A stretch of 64,000 nt of DNA, from NCBI GenBank assembly GCA_037074765.1, contig JBAMDO010000005.1, positions 186,001 to 250,000 on the forward strand, given 5' to 3'. Positions 27,201 through 38,200 of the stretch are shown piece after piece (position 1 is the stretch's first letter; the number at the start of each line of letters is the position of its first letter). The notes under the pieces were generated by a model. It saw nothing but the letters and a program-made list of their open reading frames with translations, ran no database searches and was not told the origin of the DNA. The position numbers were made by a program, and so were the translations under genes. Source of the DNA: Mansonella perstans (taxonomy: Eukaryota; Nematoda; Chromadorea; Rhabditida; Onchocercidae).

Positions 27201-27590
27201 TACTCAAAGTATTTGCTTGTAAGACGACACATAGCGAAGTTTTACTTTATTGGTGTATAAAAATGAAAGTGCTTTAAATTTTCAACAGCTGTGTTCATCA
27301 GTGGAGTTTTAGTTCAATGGATTTTAAGAAACTAATTGAAAAGCAACGCCACAAAATTTCTCGAAATATACCTTACTATTGTGATAATGCAACTTCAATA
27401 TATAACCCGGTAAAATATTGGTATTGGCATTCACATCCTGAAGGGCGATCTGCACGGCCGGTAAACATGCTTCACCACCGGCCCACCCACCCGAACCTGT
27501 TTCCATCGGAAAAACGCCTCCAATATGCAAGTCCACACAATTAACAATTGCACATAGATAGCCATTAATCAGTAATATCAAAATCAGCAT
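21235..27590 (-). CDS. gbb-1: GABA-B receptor subunit 1 (class C GPCR)
   Basis: Ligand-binding subunit of the metabotropic GABA receptor, a plasma-membrane class C GPCR working as a heterodimer with subunit 2. Exons (minus): 27372-27590, 27020-27154, 26821-26918, 26469-26706, 26233-26346, 25912-26093, 25021-25159, 24880-24943, 24590-24734, 24383-24471, 23578-23716, 23356-23484, 23070-23192, 22785-22869, 22154-22366, about 21639-21833, 21235-about 21551. Start ATG opens a signal peptide ([18 protein letters not shown]). Venus-flytrap marks follow: [83 protein letters not shown] and IEQLQ. The seven-helix part contains [51 protein letters not shown] and [14 protein letters not shown], matching GABBR1 rather than GABBR2. 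The tail carries a short heptad-like region ([15 protein letters not shown], then [16 protein letters not shown]) where subunits pair by coiled coil. The last intron's edges are the least certain; the donor at 22154 (GTTCCT) is weak but keeps phase and length. Confidence 0.95.
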
Positions 27591-30500
27591 TGTCTCCACA
27601 TCTTGCTGTATAAATTAGCTCTTTCACCTGTAAATTACCCATTTCATTTATAGATTATCATTCCAACCTTCAAAACTCACTTTTTCAACTCTGGTGTTAT
27701 TATGTTCAAATGAATAGATGGTTTAATCAGATATGTAATAGAGACAGAAATTTTGAGAAAAGTGATATATATTTAAAAAAGTTTAAAAACTAAGTTTACA
27801 AATGATGGTAAACTTCCATTTGACATTTCGACCAGTACAAAGTATGCAGAACCGGATGGTATTTGAAAAGATTATCGGGTAGCTCAAAATTTGTAAAGTA
27901 AATCATGAGACTGTTTAATAAATAGCATTTTTTTTTTATTTTTTCGTTCGACCTATACCAGATAAAGCATTTTTACAGCGAAAATCTTGCTGATAGACTG
28001 AAATGTCAAATGGAGTTCAAAAGGAGAACCTAAAAAGATATAACGAATCAAAACAAAGTTATTTCTCGAAGTCCTGATAGAAAAACTATTTATTATAATA
28101 TTACCAGTATTAATGCTTTTTCCATATTTATCTCATACAAAATTTTTTACGCAGTTTATAGAGCCACTAGTTAGAAATATTTCATTTTCCCATTGAGAAA
28201 AAACGGAATCCTAGCACAAAATTACTCGTTCTCAGAATCTCTTCAGTAAATTCTACAACTTATGATTGATTGTGTCACAAACATTATGAATTAAAAATGA
28301 ACTCAAAAAGACTAATGTCCCAAATGAGTTGTTATGAAATGCGATAAAAATTGAAATCATACGGTTGATATATTGGAAGAACTTTGAACAACGGAAGAAA
28401 ACAAATGTGATAATAGATGTCATAGGTGAACCCCCAGGTGCAATATTTCTCAAACATGTGAATAACACACAAACATCTGTCAGCTGGGAAACAATTTAAT
28501 CGGAAAATGAGAAATTTTGTATACCTTTTATTCCTAAAGTTTGGGGCTTGATATATGGAGAACTTGAGAAACATAAGAAAGAAACAGAAGGATGAAAAGA
28601 TACATGCTACATCTAAAAATACGAGCATCCTATGCAATACAAATGAAAAGGAAGATATTCTGTTGGGAAAATGATAGAAGAAAACGATGCAGTAATACCA
28701 AAACTATAATAATTTTTTCCTCATTTACGTTGGACGCCATTTCAGAACACCACAAAGTCCTATTAAATACACTAATCACGTCATGTTACGTATATTTATA
28801 TATTTATAAATGAAGAGGACGTTAAGGCAAAGTTTTTATTATGTGCTATAGTAGGGATAAAAGATAGCAACTTTTCCAGTTAGTATTATTATTTTTACAA
28901 CAATTGTTAGCATTTTAATGTTCACATGTGAAGAGAAAAAAAAGACAGAAAACAAAGTGATTCGATTTAACATTTCTTAACATTACAGCGAGATGTTTTT
29001 AGCAGACAAGCATTCCAATAGGGTCGGAAGACAGAGTGAGGCTAAACGATTTAAAGGCTCGCTGCTATACAGCAGCTAGTAGTAAGCCATGAGACATTAA
29101 TCCTGCAAAGCCCAGAAAGTTAAAAAGTATTAGATCTTCCACATTCTTTTCTTTCAACTATTAATGTGACCAAAAAACAAAGTTGCTTTGGCATAAATCA
29201 TTTTTGAAACCTGCCATTTCAAAACTGCTAGCATACAAATTTTTCAATTCTTATATAAAAAGCTGTTATATCTTCTGATCAATTCATTTCATATGAACTA
29301 TATATAGCTTTGCCTACTCAAGTGAGAATGATGAAAAATTAGAAATAATGATAGTCCAAGCATAATAGTATAAACAAAATAAATTAATTTAGCTTGAAAT
29401 AAAAACAAAAGCAAAATTAAACTTAAAAAGAACTGATACTTTAGCCCTTTAATTATAATAGATTATTGTAAAAAAAAGAAAAAAAAAAAAAAACATCGAG
29501 CATTGAATATTCTCTTTTTCATTTCGAAAAATACCTCCATCACACAACTAATCACATAGGCTGCAATAGAACTTTTCGAAAGGTAGCACGAATAGAGTAA
29601 ATATTTTTGAACTTTTAAATGGAAAATAAACAAACAATTTTTTAAAAATTGATAATGAACAAAAAAATTTATGCATAACATTGCACAAAATTACTTGTTC
29701 TGATGAATGACAGGGAAGAAAAGTAAGATAGAGAGTGAGAGGATATGTTGAGTGAAAATGAGATAAACAATGAAAGACTTAATGAAAAATGTAGGAGTTT
29801 ACTATAAAATGTTGTCTCACTCAACAAACAATCTCCCTTGAAAATATTGATGCTTTTGAAGCATTCATTTCAATACGCCCTAAAATACAACAATGTTATC
29901 GCAATGGACACAAAATATTTGCAATTTTCTTTCAAACAACATCGATAACTCTTTCAGCAATGTCACATCAAAAAAACATCAAAAAAAAAAAACAAAACAA
30001 AACAAAACGATTGCCAAAGGAAAGACTAAAGGATATTTATCCATCCAAATATGTATGTGAATTCTGTCGTACGTTAGCGTCCAATTGATACTTCTTTGGT
30101 TGATTTGATAATATTTGTTGTACATCTTTAAGTGAATGGCGGAGGATGGGAAGGGAAAGTAAAGGAAGTTGAAGTTTTACGTTGAAGTCCCTCTGTCCCT
30201 TAAGGCTTAAATGCGGTGGCATTCATCCAATAAATTATCCCTGTCCCTCAAGGCTCAAATGTGGCATTTATTCGGACCGAACTGATAATGGTACTATTAA
30301 AAAGTATTGCATTATGTCCACTCTGAATGATATCTTTACAGCATTTTATGATGAAAATACTAATTAATTAAAAAATATTTCCTATAAACAACCTAAAATA
30401 TTCTTATCTCTTCCTGACAAAATTTTAACAAATAAGTGGAGAGAAAATACGTTATTTGGAATCGAAAATTGAATCGAAAAAAAAAAATTATTTGAAAACG

Positions 30501-31090
30501 AAAATTGAATCGAAAAAAAAAAATTATTTGAAATCGAAAATTGTTGATTGAAGCTTCAAATATCCATCGTCATCTTAATTAAATAGTACTTCTAGTACCA
30601 ATCAAACTTCCTTTACTTTTCCTTTCTCTCCCCTCCCCTTCCCCCACCTACCATTTTTTCTATCTGCACTTTTTCCAATTGTACTCTTTCTCTCTCTCTT
30701 TCTCCGTGTTTCACTGATTCACAACCACTTCGTTCAAAAAAAGCCGCAAATAAACAAGTTAAAACTAAAAATTCTCAAAACGTTCGAAATATTTAAATTA
30801 TATTTTTCGTTTTCAGTATTGATTACTATTTTATCGAGCTCTACCGGAATATAGAATTTTTATTGTAATATTTTTCGCATAAAATTATAAAAATTTGAAA
30901 TATCTTGAAGCGTATTTTACATCCATGAATACATCATAAAAGAGGCACACTGATCATACTTTGCTCTGATTGAATGAAATTTGCCGAGAAATTTCAGAAA
31001 TTGTTCACTTCCAGCAAAACGTATAAAGACAAAAAAAAAAAGTTTCATAAGAGAAATTACAAAACATCGCATATACATATACATGGCAAA
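27591..31090. other. intergenic, upstream of gbb-1
   Basis: AT-rich DNA upstream of gbb-1, presumably with its promoter. Holds an A-run with (CAAAA)n near 29985-30010, a roughly 35-bp repeat in two to three copies at about 30460-30545 (GAAAATTGAATCG, A-run, TTATTTG) and two diverged copies of a CTGTCCCTYAAGGCTYAAATG motif about 55 bp apart at 30190-30270. No coding sequence recognised. Confidence 0.5.
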
Positions 31091-31410
31091 TATTCCATTA
31101 AGTAAAATATGGATGACATAGCTGTTTTATTACGTGAAAAGATTTTATAAATTTTAATAATTAAAGAAAAGAGCAACAACTATGGCAATCAGATAGCACT
31201 GGCAAGCTAGCATCTCTGGAATGTAATTAACTGGAATAAATGTAGAAGCAAAGAGGTATGAAAAAAAGAAAGGACAAATGTTTTAAAGGCTAGAAAATAG
31301 AGAATTAATTTTTCACTGGTAAGTATATTATCAAACAACCTACGCAAAAATAAGTATTAAATGTTTCGAAAGCATAGAAATTCCCACAGAACATTTGCAG
31401 CAAAGCCTAC

Positions 31411-31818
31411 CTCCTGCCTAATTCATTTGTAAGAGTCAAAATAAATTCTTCGTTGCCCGGCCAGCGATCGCTTTTGATGAAGGCTTTAGCTCGAGTGAAA
31501 TCTGGGATAAATAAATCTGGACAGTTGGTTTGCGAATCAAAGTGCCGATCTGAAATTTGCATTCAAAAAGCAGGCTCCTACTGACTAAAGCAATTTCAAT
31601 GCCTCCTTCATTTTCTCTCCAAGGTAAATACTGTAAGTAGCATACTTTCTATAATAAATGAAGGACGAATAAAAAATATCCTAAAAAAAATTTGAAGTAG
31701 ACTTACTATTTCTTTCTGGATAGATATAAGTAACACGGGGTATATAATCACACTTGATATTCTCGTATCGTAAACCGTTCACCTTATCTCTGAAAACTTC
31801 CTTATAAAAATGCATCAT
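31411..31818 (-). pseudogene. duplicated 5' end (exons 1-2) of the DENN-domain gene
   Basis: Exact-size copies of the first two DENN exons: exon 1 copy 31707-31818 (112 nt, with ATG ATG at 31813-31818) and exon 2 copy 31411-31549 (139 nt). As far as I can read, both are identical in base sequence to 37455-37566 and 37724-37862, and the donors and acceptor are preserved. The remaining eight exons are absent, so this copy alone cannot make a DENN domain. It points leftward, toward the upstream side of gbb-1. If transcribed it would give a truncated product or antisense RNA to the functional gene. Confidence 0.9.
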
Positions 31819-32880
31819 GTGGAAGAAACTCCCTTTTCGTTATTAAAATGTTTTCCTTAAATTGATTCGAAATAATTCGGAAATCAAAAAAACTTCACAC
31901 TGTATTTCAAAGTTGAAAGTATCAATTTTTCAAATACACACCTTTCAACAAGATTTATAATGAGGGCGCTATCAAATAGGTGCGATTCCATACATCCATA
32001 AAGTGCATTTAAAATTTTACAAGCCAATATTTTCCGATGAACCAATTTTGTCCGGATTACTTGCCTTTTAGCTTAAGTTTTGCATTGCTGCTTTCATCTT
32101 AAATTTTAACACTTTTATGAATATGCAAATTGGAATTATTTCCATTCTTGCAAAATCGATAAACAAAAATTAGTGACAGACTTATGTCTATCTATGATTC
32201 TTTTAGTGGAACCCAAAGTAAAAGCAAAGAAAGCTAACAGTTGAACCGCTTAAAATAAATGCTGGGTGTACTTTTCCAGCTTCTATAAAGAGGTCAATAT
32301 AACTTACTGAAGAGGTGACATATGACAGACTTTATTGGGAAATTTTTCTTTTTGATAATAGCTTCATTTGAATGCTTACTAAACAAAAATCTGACACTTT
32401 GCCGTTATACAATTACTTAAATGACTTTAAATAATTTTGAAGGAATTAAACGATAGTTTGAAAATAAGTTAATGACTCATTACAAATAGCAAGTAAACAA
32501 TCACATCTTATGAAATATATCCAACCACTATATTGTGACATCTCCGAATTCCAATTCGAACTGATTATCCCTCTCATCCATTATTTTCTACATATTTACA
32601 CAGGTGTATTCAAAAATACAGCATCATGTAAATGTTTGACTGAATCAAATTGGTAAAAAGGTATGTTTCACAGGTATGATAAATTATGGGTAGGCATACA
32701 GTAAAGTTGACAAATCGACAGAAATCTCGTATTGAGAAGATCGGTTTGTTTAGTACTTTTTTCAGTCTTTGAAAATGACAGAAATGCACAAACATGTGTG
32801 TATGAGTGTTTGTGTGTATATGTGTGTGTGTCTGTATGTATTTGTGCGGATATATACATATAATTTAAAATATACATATT

Positions 32881-33052
32881 ACATAGTTAATAATTATGTA
32901 GTATATGAAATCCGCAAACAGTAATGAATTAAATTGAGGGAAAGGACTTTCGAACGACCGCCCTCACTTTAATCATTTTTGTTGACGAAATGTAATTGTA
33001 AAAAACAAATTATTTCCATATCACAATCTGCTTCTGGTCTCTTAAAATACAT
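32881..33052. repeat. segment kept in direct orientation inside the inverted repeat (left copy)
   Basis: Begins ACATAGTTAATAATTATGT and ends at CTGGTCTCTTAAAATA. Its partner at about 36250-36402 is in the same orientation, although all sequence on both sides is inverted between the two arms. One copy has therefore flipped. The left copy also has an extra stretch TCCGCAAACAGTAATG absent from the right copy. Edges are TA-rich (TTTAAAATATACATA). Confidence 0.85.
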
Positions 33053-33409
33053 ATATATTCATTTCATTGCTACAGCAGCACATGGCGGCAAATTTTACAA
33101 CTAAATGTAACAGTGATTGTTCGTCACTGTACTAAACATAGTCAACAACAAATGAACTTGGACCTTTAACACTGCATGTTTTAAATCAAGTGTTGTTATC
33201 CACCATTCTACAAATACTTCCTTTGAGTATATATGTAAAACACAGTAATACTAAAACTTAACTTTTGAAGTAAATGTAAAGAAATATGCTTACTTGTCTT
33301 ATTAAAAAATTTCTCGATTTGGGCGGCTGTGAGAATATCGCTTAACAGTACGTTTATTACCGATAGTTTTAGGAACGGTAAAGAAAAAAAGAGTATCAGC
33401 CAACTAAGG

Positions 33410-33649
33410 TTACGGTCTGAACCGTTCGATTGAAATAAGAGGAACAAAAGTGGTCTGACGTGCAGCAGTCGGAAACTGTTTTACGAAATGTATTAATTCA
33501 TTCTCATACGTTTGTTTACCGCGATATCTGTTGAAGGAGACATCCAGTGCCACTGTCTGTAATAAATGACAAGCAGGTTGCATCATGGTTTTCTGATACC
33601 AGTATGCTGCAAGGATTGTATCTTTTCCGGGAAAAAGTTTTTTTTTCAT
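33410..33649 (-). CDS. unidentified exon-like frame in the palindrome spacer
   Basis: About 79 codons with an internal ATG (MKKKLFPGKDTIL) and protein-like composition through QTYENELIHFVKQFP and IERFRP. It lies immediately inside the left arm. The acceptor-like TTTATTACAG within it and the GCG/GTAAAC donor-like site would split it into shorter exons. I cannot assign a function, and chance openness is possible. Confidence 0.2.
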   Translation of the reverse strand: MKKKLFPGKDTILAAYWYQKTMMQPACHLLQTVALDVSFNRYRGKQTYENELIHFVKQFPTAARQTTFVPLISIERFRP

Positions 33650-34659
33650 TGGACTTGCATAATTTAAGCAAACTTAAGAGCAATTTGGAAAACTGATCCA
33701 TATAATGATTAATATATCTTCTGTGTGTATTTGACTTCAATTTCTTTTAGGTACTATCATTTGATTTCAAAATCCCGCTAATATTCAAGTCCATTATAAC
33801 TTTCGTTGCTTTGCCATTTTAGACAATTATAGTTCCAGTCGTAAGTATTGTTTACTTGATGTAATTAGCTTGTTTACATTTTATCGAACGTGCTTGACAA
33901 ACAGTAATAGCTTTTTCTTAAAAGTAAGTTATTCTTCGAAGTTCGATTTCTTAGAACTCTCATAGTTCTTTTTTTATGAATGTGAATTTACAATTTTATC
34001 GCTTATTTAATATTTCAAGCCGTATTGAATTCAAAGCATATATACCTAACTTTACTCTTTCGATGTATGTTCGAAGAATCATTAAAATCGAATTTCTACG
34101 AATCACCAAGTTTCTAAATGTCAGTACTGAACTACGAATTGAATAGCCGAACTGGAAAAAACTGCCTTAAACAGCAATGATGAATTTTTTAGTCGTTGAA
34201 AAGGCATCTATGGTACAATTATTCAAGTGTTCCAAAATAAAAGTCAGTCAAACTGAAAAAATAATTTATGAAAAAGCATGGGAAAGAAATCGACAGTTCG
34301 ATTTTCGATTTTATGAAATTGTAGTTTTCATCTGCAGATGAATCTCATTTGCAAATGCATCGAAAACTTGTGAAATTAACTTGTACGTGACATATATTTT
34401 TTTCAGATATTCACTATCTATTTGTATAGTGTCTCATCACTCCTCTATAGCAATTATTCTGTTGTATAGCTGCAATCAGCAACGACGATGAGCTCATAAA
34501 GCAATCTAAATAGGATATGTGGGTTCATCGGTCAATTTGGAAATTCCGTTATTATAAGCTGAAGAAGAAAATAATTCAGTATACTATTAAGTTGGATATT
34601 TTCAAGTTTTCAAAAATTTCATAAGTATTATTAAAAGTGGCAAGCACATATGATGAGCT

Positions 34660-34661
<2 letters not shown>

Positions 34662-34718
<57 letters not shown>
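34662..34718. repeat. (GT)n microsatellite
   Basis: Uninterrupted GT dinucleotides for about 57 bp, the longest pure GT tract in the window. Confidence 0.97.
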
Positions 34719-34720
<2 letters not shown>

Positions 34721-36139
34721 ACTGGTACGAATCTTTGTGCGTCGAGGGGTTCTGAAGAAATATTTCATATTGTGGAGGTAAAGGAGGAATTTCATGAAAG
34801 AAAAGTAGTAATATATTTTCTAAAAAAAAGGTTTTGGGTTGGTATTAGAAAAATATTTTTTCACTTCTTGAAAACCACTTGCAATTTAAGTAATGTGAGA
34901 TTGTATTTCGTTTTTCAAATTAAAAATTAACAAATGCCGGAATGATAAACAGCCAAATTATGAACTTGCAAAGCCTTGAGATTTGTGTGGATTGTCCATT
35001 AAAAGCAAATAGCATTTCCAGTACTATTTCGTCTTAAAATTCTAAAAATAACAGAAATTGTCACCATATTCATAAATGCATTCACCAACTTACTAATCGA
35101 TAAAACGTTTGCATCCTAAGAATTGAAAAGCCACTCGATGCTAACAAAATAAATAGGCATTGTTTGTCTGAAAATGTAGCTGACGATGCACGAAATGAAA
35201 CTTAGAATCATATTCGTAACGTTGATTTTGTTCTGTCCTGAGAAATTTTACAATATTGTCATTCTGGAGATTTTCCAAACCATTCGAAACTCAGTAAGGA
35301 TAGGATGACATACAGAACAGTGTACTTTGACTTTCACACAATATTTCATCGAGAACTTCCAGCCACTCTTTCAACAATTTTTCTAAAAAATGTGCTCTAA
35401 ACATTAAAACGATCAATAACAGCAGTGGAAATATTGTTTGTAATGTAGCCGATAGAATGAATTTAAAAATATCATCGTGGAAGCACTGAATGCCAACAAA
35501 GCAGGTAACCACCTAGTTTGTTGGCATGTGGTATTTCCTTCGCTGTGGTATTTCCTACTTACATAGAAAAGAAAATGGGTTAGTTGAGAGATTTCATCTT
35601 GTCGTAGCTCAAATACAAATTTTTCTTTTGTAACTTCTTTCGAGAATAGTTTGTTTGTTGAAAGTTAGAACCTTATTATGTGATCGAATGCAATTGAACA
35701 GTATGCTCAGCTGTGTACTGTTCACGTCAATATTACAGTGCCCTGTGATGTCTTTTCATTTTCAGTTGTGTTAGGAAGAGGACCATATAAATTGTTATTA
35801 GCATTTCACTATTCAATTCTTCGATTACCATCTCATTATCCCATTGAATGTGTATAAGCTTTGTTAACAATAATAATCAGATCTAATGAAATGTATATGA
35901 GTCATTCATTGATTTATTTTTACCTATTTACGATTCTCGAATTGAATTTTTCCTTTGGATCAGTTATTAAGCAGTAGAATTTGCACGGAGAAAAGTGAGG
36001 GGAAGCGGATGTCGAGATCGAATTATCCGATCTTTCATCATAAACCAATTATAAGGTTATTTGTACTACCAATATTTAATTCATTTACTTCATTTTACTT
36101 CACAAGATAAGTTATAGTTACACACTCATAGAAAGTTAA

Positions 36140-38200
36140 AACATGCAGTGTTAAAGGTCAAAGTTCATCTGCTGTTGACTATGTTTAGTACTGTTACATT
36201 AGTTGTAAAATTTGCCGCCATGTGCTGCTGTAGCAATGAAATGAAGTTTACATAGTTAATAATTATGTAGTATATGAAAGTGAGGGAAAGGACTTTCGAA
36301 TGACCGCCCTCACTTTAATCATTTTTGTTGACGAAATGTAATTGTAAAAAACAAATTATTTCCATATCACAATCTCCTTCTGGTCTCTTAAAATATATAT
36401 ATATTTTAAATTATATGTATATATGCACACAAATACACACAGACACACACACATATGCACACAGACACTCATACACACATGTTTGTGCATTTCTGTCATT
36501 TTCAAAGACTGAAAAAAGTACTAAACAAACCGATCTTTTCAATACGAGATTTCTATCGATTTGTCAACTTTACTGTATGCCTACCCATAATTTATCATAC
36601 CTGTGAAACATACCTTTTTACCAATTTGATTCAGTCAAACATTTACATGATGCTGTATTTTTGAATACACCTGTGTAAATATGTAGAAAATAATGGATGA
36701 GAGGGATAATCAGTTCGAATTGGAATTCGGAGATGTCACAATATAGTGGTTGGATATATTTCATAAGATGTGATTGTTTACTTGCTATTTGTAATGAGTC
36801 ATTAACTTATTTTCAAACTATCGTTTAATTCCTTCAAAATTATTTAAAGTCATTGAAGTAATTGTATAACGGCAAAGTGTCAGATTTTTGTTTAGTAAGC
36901 ATTCAAATGAAGCTATTATCAAAAAGAAAAATTTCCCAATAAAGTCTGTCATATGTCACCTCTTCAGTAAGTTATATTGACCTCTTTATAGAAGCTGGAA
37001 AAGTACACCCAGCATTATTTTAAGCGGTTCAACTGTTAGCTTTCTTTGCTTTTACTTTGGGTTCCACTAAAAGAATCATAGATAGACATAAGTCTGTCAC
37101 TAATTTTTGTTTATCGATTTTGCAAGAATGGAAATAATTCCAATTTGCATATTCATAAAAGTGTTAAAATTTAAGATGAAAGCAGCAATGCAAAACTTAA
37201 GCTAAAAGGCAAGTAATCCGGACAAAATTGGTTCATCGGAAAATATTGGCTTGTAAAATTTTAAATGCACTTTATGGATGTATGGAATCGCACCTATTTG
37301 ATAGCGCCCTCATTATAAATCTTGTTGAAAGGTGTGTATTTGAAAAATTGATACTTTCAACTTTGAAATACAGTGTGAAGTTTTTTTGATTTCCGAATTA
37401 TTTCGAATCAATTTAAGGAAAACATTTTAATAACGAAAAGGGAGTTTCTTCCACATGATGCATTTTTATAAGGAAGTTTTCAGAGATAAGGTGAACGGTT
37501 TACGATACGAGAATATCAAGTGTGATTATATACCCCGTGTTACTTATATCTATCCAGAAAGAAATAGTAAGTCTACTTCAAATTTTTTTTAGGATATTTT
37601 TTATTCGTCCTTCATTTATTATAGAAAGTATGCTACTTACAGTATTTACCTTGGAGAGAAAATCAAGGAGGCATTGAAATTGCTTTAGTCAGTAGGAGCC
37701 TGCTTTTTGAATACAAATTTCAGATCGGCACTTTGATTCGCAAACCAACTGTCCAGATTTATTTATCCCAGATTTCACTCGAGCTAAAGCCTTCATCAAA
37801 AGCGATCGCTGGCCGGGCAACGAAGAATTTATTTTGACTCTTACAAATGAATTAGGCAGGAGGTAGGCTTTGCTGCAAATGTTCTGTGGGAATTTCTATG
37901 CTTTCGAAACATTTAATACTTATTTTTGCATAGGTTGTTTGATAATATACTTACCAGTGAAAAATTAATTCTCTATTTTCTAGCCTTTAAAACATTTGTC
38001 CTTTCTTTTTTTCATACCTCTTTGCTTCTACATTTATTCCAGTTAATTACATTCCAGAGATGCTAGCTTGCCAGTGCTATCTGATTGCCATAGTTGTTAT
38101 GTGTTATTCATTCGTTGCTCTTTTCTTTAATTATTAAAATTTATAAAATCTTTTCACGTAATAAAGCAGCTATGTCATCCATATTTTACTTAATGGAATA
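36140..38200. repeat. right arm of the inverted duplication
   Basis: Carries the upstream region, exon 1, intron 1, exon 2 and the first part of intron 2 of the DENN-domain gene. Reverse-complement partner of 31091-33185. The flipped internal segment lies at about 36250-36402. The arm ends inside DENN intron 2, about 300 bp before the SL1-like sequence. Confidence 0.95.

Larger units (their letters stand above)
31091..33185. repeat. left arm of a ~2.1-kb inverted duplication
   Basis: Reverse-complement copy of 36140-38200. Outer edge: TATTCCATTAAGTAAAAT at 31091 pairs with ATTTTACTTAATGGAATA ending at 38200. Inner edge: AACACTGCATGTTTT near 33170-33183 pairs with AAAACATGCAGTG near 36140. 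Identity is very high but not perfect: the left arm lacks about 20 nt present at 38099-38118 (between short CAAC repeats) and there are scattered substitutions. The arm contains an antisense copy of DENN-gene exons 1 and 2. Confidence 0.95.
33186..36139. other. spacer of the inverted duplication
   Basis: About 3 kb of unique DNA between the arms. It holds a pure (GT)n tract at 34662-34718 and AT-rich sequence. On the minus strand at 33410-33740 two overlapping frames are open; one reads KKLFPGKDTILAAYWYQKTM then PACHLLQTVALDVSFNRYRG and looks protein-like, with a downstream piece (SVINVLLSDILTAAQIEKFF) ending at a GTAAGC donor near 33292. No family is recognised. Confidence 0.5.

Noticed and set aside
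28253..28637. Hydrophobic minus-strand frames upstream of gbb-1
   Set aside because: AT-rich, Phe/Ile/Tyr-dominated translations without motifs or paired splice sites, as expected from chance.
36325..36664. Two similar predicted proteins on opposite strands (32610-32877 and 36325-36664)
   Set aside because: They are the same non-coding sequence in the two arms of the inverted duplication, upstream of the DENN start; high similarity reflects DNA duplication, not a protein family.
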